A DNA stretch of 6,753 nt from Pseudomonadota bacterium (lineage in GTDB: Bacteria > Pseudomonadota > Gammaproteobacteria > Burkholderiales > Sulfuriferulaceae). The translations under genes were made by a program, and so were the position numbers. The DNA lies in assembly GCA_021790625.1 (NCBI GenBank), contig JAJYGL010000037.1, forward strand, positions 1 to 6,753, read 5' to 3'. Each line of letters starts with the position of its first letter. Position 1 is the first letter of the stretch. The notes under the pieces were generated by a model that worked only from the letters and a program-made list of their open reading frames with translations, was not told where the DNA came from and did no database searches. Below, piece by piece: positions 5,088 to 6,753 of the stretch.

Positions 5088-5759
5088 TTGAAATCAAAAT
5101 ATTATGTCGCGTTTTTAATGTGTTTTAATCTATTATCCGCGCAGGCAGACACGCTGCACCCCATCGAACAATCGCCATCAAACAAGCCGGTACAGAAAAA
5201 CGGGCTCGACGCCCTGCATGCTTTTATGACCGGCACCCATGCACTGCAAGCCGATTTCCGGCAAACCGTTTACGACCGACATCAACACATTCGGCAACAA
5301 GAAACAGGCACCATGGCATTTTCACGTCCGGGGAAATTTCGCTGGATCTATCTGCCGCCTGACGCGCAACAGATCATCGGCGATGGCAAAAAAATCTGGC
5401 TCTATGACGAAGGGTTGGCACAAGTCACCATCAAAAACCTGAACCATGCCTTGGGCAGCAGTCCGGCCGCTTTGCTGGCGGGCGACAATAGTATCGAACG
5501 CTATTATCGGCTGGCCGATGCCGGTACACACGACGGACTGATCTGGGTCAATGCCACACCAAAATCAAGTGAAGGAACCTGGCAACAGATTGAATTGGGT
5601 TTTGAACAGAATAACCTGCGCCAACTCGTCATGCACGACAATTTCGGTATGACCACCATCCTGCAATTCTCCCATCTGAAACGCAACCCTGTCTTGCCAG
5701 CCGGAACATTTCACTTTACCCCGCCCGCCGGGGTAGATATCCTGTCAGATCAGCCATGA
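5088..5759 (+). CDS. lolA: Outer-membrane lipoprotein carrier protein LolA
   Basis: Role: periplasmic chaperone that takes lipoproteins from the inner-membrane LolCDE complex and delivers them to LolB at the outer membrane. Seen: 223 aa from a TTG start. The first 20 residues form a Sec signal peptide (MKSKYYVAFLMCFNLLSAQA) with predicted cleavage after A20 (AQA/D). A roughly 18-residue polar stretch follows before the LolA domain. Family features are ALQADFRQTVYD (52–63), the GTMAFSRPGKFRWIY segment (74–88) and the C-terminal FHFTPPAGVDIL (208–219). Start: the next in-frame Met, at residue 11 (5118), would destroy the signal peptide, so the TTG is preferred. It is not itself a lipoprotein: C12 has Met before it and no lipobox. 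The first 50 bases are AT-rich, which keeps the initiation region open. It follows ftsK by 12 nt and overlaps rarA by 4 nt. Confidence 0.95.
   Translation: MKSKYYVAFLMCFNLLSAQADTLHPIEQSPSNKPVQKNGLDALHAFMTGTHALQADFRQTVYDRHQHIRQQETGTMAFSRPGKFRWIYLPPDAQQIIGDGKKIWLYDEGLAQVTIKNLNHALGSSPAALLAGDNSIERYYRLADAGTHDGLIWVNATPKSSEGTWQQIELGFEQNNLRQLVMHDNFGMTTILQFSHLKRNPVLPAGTFHFTPPAGVDILSDQP
5717..5735. repeat. GC-rich hairpin near the lolA–rarA junction
   Basis: TACCCCG (5717–5723) and CGGGGTA (5729–5735) form a perfect 7-bp stem around a 5-nt loop, ending 20 nt before the rarA ATG. It encodes the conserved TPPAGVD motif of LolA. No T-tract follows, so it is not an intrinsic terminator. A ribosome translating lolA would melt it, which could make rarA initiation depend on lolA translation. 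Confidence 0.35.
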
Positions 5760-6753
5760 ACCGCAATCTGTTTCCGCCTGCCGACACCTACGAACCGCTG
5801 GCCGAACGTCTGCGACCACGACAACTGCAGGATGTCATCGGGCAACACCACCTGCTTGACAAAGGCAAACCACTATACAACGCTTTTGCCAGCCAGCATG
5901 TGCATTCCATGTTGCTGTGGGGACCACCCGGAGTCGGGAAAACCACGTTGGCACGCCTGACGGCACAAGCCTTTGACTGTTCTTTCATCGCGTTGTCCGC
6001 CGTCATGGCCGGCATTAAAGATATCCGGCAGACCATTGAATCTGCACAACGTTCGCGCGAAAGCAATGGCAAGAAAACCATTCTGTTCATCGACGAAATT
6101 CACCGTTTCAATACTGCGCAACAAGATGCGCTACTCCCGCACATTGAATCCGGTCTGGTCATTTTCATTGGGGCAACCACAGAAAATCCCTCGTTTGAAG
6201 TCAATGCAGCGTTGCTGTCACGCGCCACGGTATATGTCCTCAAACCGCTGGAAGAAGCCGATTTGCGCCAACTGCTGATGCGAGCGCGAGAAGAAATCCT
6301 GTCGCAACTAAGCTTTGAAGAGCAGGCTACTAAAACGCTGCTGCAAGCCGCCGATGGCGATGCACGCCGCCTGTTGAACCTCCTGGAACAAATCGCAGCC
6401 GCCGCAGAGCACACGAAACAATCACACATCAATCAAGCACTGGTCGAACAAACCATCGGCGAACGCCTGCGCCGTTTCGACAAACAGGGCGACACATTCT
6501 ACGATCAGATTTCTGCTCTGCACAAATCAGTGCGCGGCTCTCACCCGGATGCCGCGCTGTACTGGCTGGCACGCATGCTCGATGGCGGCGCTGATCCGCG
6601 CTATCTTGCGCGACGCATCATCCGCATGGCATGGGAAGACATCGGCCTTGCCGACCCCAGAGCCATCCAGATAGCACTGGATGCCGCGCAAACCTGGGAA
6701 CGGCTCGGTTCACCGGAAGGCAACCTTGCGCTCGGTCAGGCCATCATTTATCT
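5756..6753 (+). CDS. rarA: Replication-associated recombination protein RarA (MgsA), AAA+ ATPase, 3' end missing
   Basis: Role: clamp-loader-like AAA+ ATPase acting at stalled replication forks, known in E. coli to interact with SSB. Seen: 332 full codons, cut by the window edge; relatives are about 430–450 aa, so roughly 100 residues are missing. Motifs in order: Walker A GPPGVGKT (56–63), Walker B ILFIDEIHRFN (109–119), sensor 1 GATTENPSFE (139–148), arginine finger in LLSR (153–156), sensor 2 GDARRLLNLL (201–210). The family-specific C-terminal region begins at about 237 (RRFDKQGDTFYDQISALHKSVRGSHPDAALYWLARML) with ARRIIRMAWEDIGLADP at 285–301. The start ATG overlaps the lolA TGA (ATGA). 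There is no strong Shine–Dalgarno, so translational coupling to lolA is likely. All ATPase motifs are intact. Confidence 0.96.
   Translation, partial: MNRNLFPPADTYEPLAERLRPRQLQDVIGQHHLLDKGKPLYNAFASQHVHSMLLWGPPGVGKTTLARLTAQAFDCSFIALSAVMAGIKDIRQTIESAQRSRESNGKKTILFIDEIHRFNTAQQDALLPHIESGLVIFIGATTENPSFEVNAALLSRATVYVLKPLEEADLRQLLMRAREEILSQLSFEEQATKTLLQAADGDARRLLNLLEQIAAAAEHTKQSHINQALVEQTIGERLRRFDKQGDTFYDQISALHKSVRGSHPDAALYWLARMLDGGADPRYLARRIIRMAWEDIGLADPRAIQIALDAAQTWERLGSPEGNLALGQAIIY

Noticed and set aside
1..6753. Mobile elements, CRISPR arrays, toxin–antitoxin or phage-defence genes
   Set aside because: All coding space is accounted for by seven housekeeping-type genes. I saw no transposase or integrase motifs and no regularly spaced repeats.

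Overview
The window looks like an ordinary piece of a betaproteobacterial chromosome. It holds seven protein genes and almost no empty space. The evidence is gene content and order: a divergent pair of blocks, trxB–smr–bcp–PhoH/PIN on the minus strand and ftsK–lolA–rarA on the plus strand, an arrangement I associate with Betaproteobacteria. The proteins also have a betaproteobacterial character. Base composition looks intermediate, near half G+C by eye. A Nitrosomonadales-like host would fit, but that is a guess. I see no insertion sequence, integrase, CRISPR array, RNA gene, or compositional break suggesting transfer.

Left block (minus strand, read from about 2571 down to 1): trxB (thioredoxin reductase), an Smr-domain protein, bcp (thiol peroxiredoxin), and the first 190 codons of a PIN–PhoH family protein that runs off the left edge. 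The spacing is tight: a 1-nt TGATG overlap, then a 25-nt gap, then a 4-nt gap. This suggests one transcript. TrxB keeps thioredoxin reduced, and thioredoxin is the usual electron donor for Bcp-type peroxidases, so two of the four genes fit one peroxide/redox theme. The Smr and PIN–PhoH proteins are probably nucleic-acid-acting and have no obvious biochemical link to it.

Centre: a 206-bp divergent intergenic region (2572–2777) separates the blocks. It contains a perfect TATAAT, a TTGACC, an imperfect inverted repeat and a small palindrome. It is the only place with room for major promoters.

Right block (plus strand, 2778 to the edge): ftsK (a compact 765-aa membrane-anchored DNA translocase), lolA (periplasmic lipoprotein carrier, TTG start, signal peptide), and rarA (AAA+ ATPase, about 333 residues visible, cut by the right edge). 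ftsK and lolA are 12 nt apart. lolA and rarA share an ATGA overlap. The genes serve chromosome segregation at division, outer-membrane lipoprotein trafficking and replication-fork maintenance: housekeeping jobs joined by cotranscription rather than one pathway.

I looked for an undescribed system and found none. The points worth a second look are small: a perfect 12-bp palindrome touching the bcp ribosome-binding site, an inverted repeat beside the likely ftsK promoter, two FtsK-orienting-sequence-like octamers on the same strand, two hairpins inside coding sequence, and a Bcp lacking the classical resolving cysteine.
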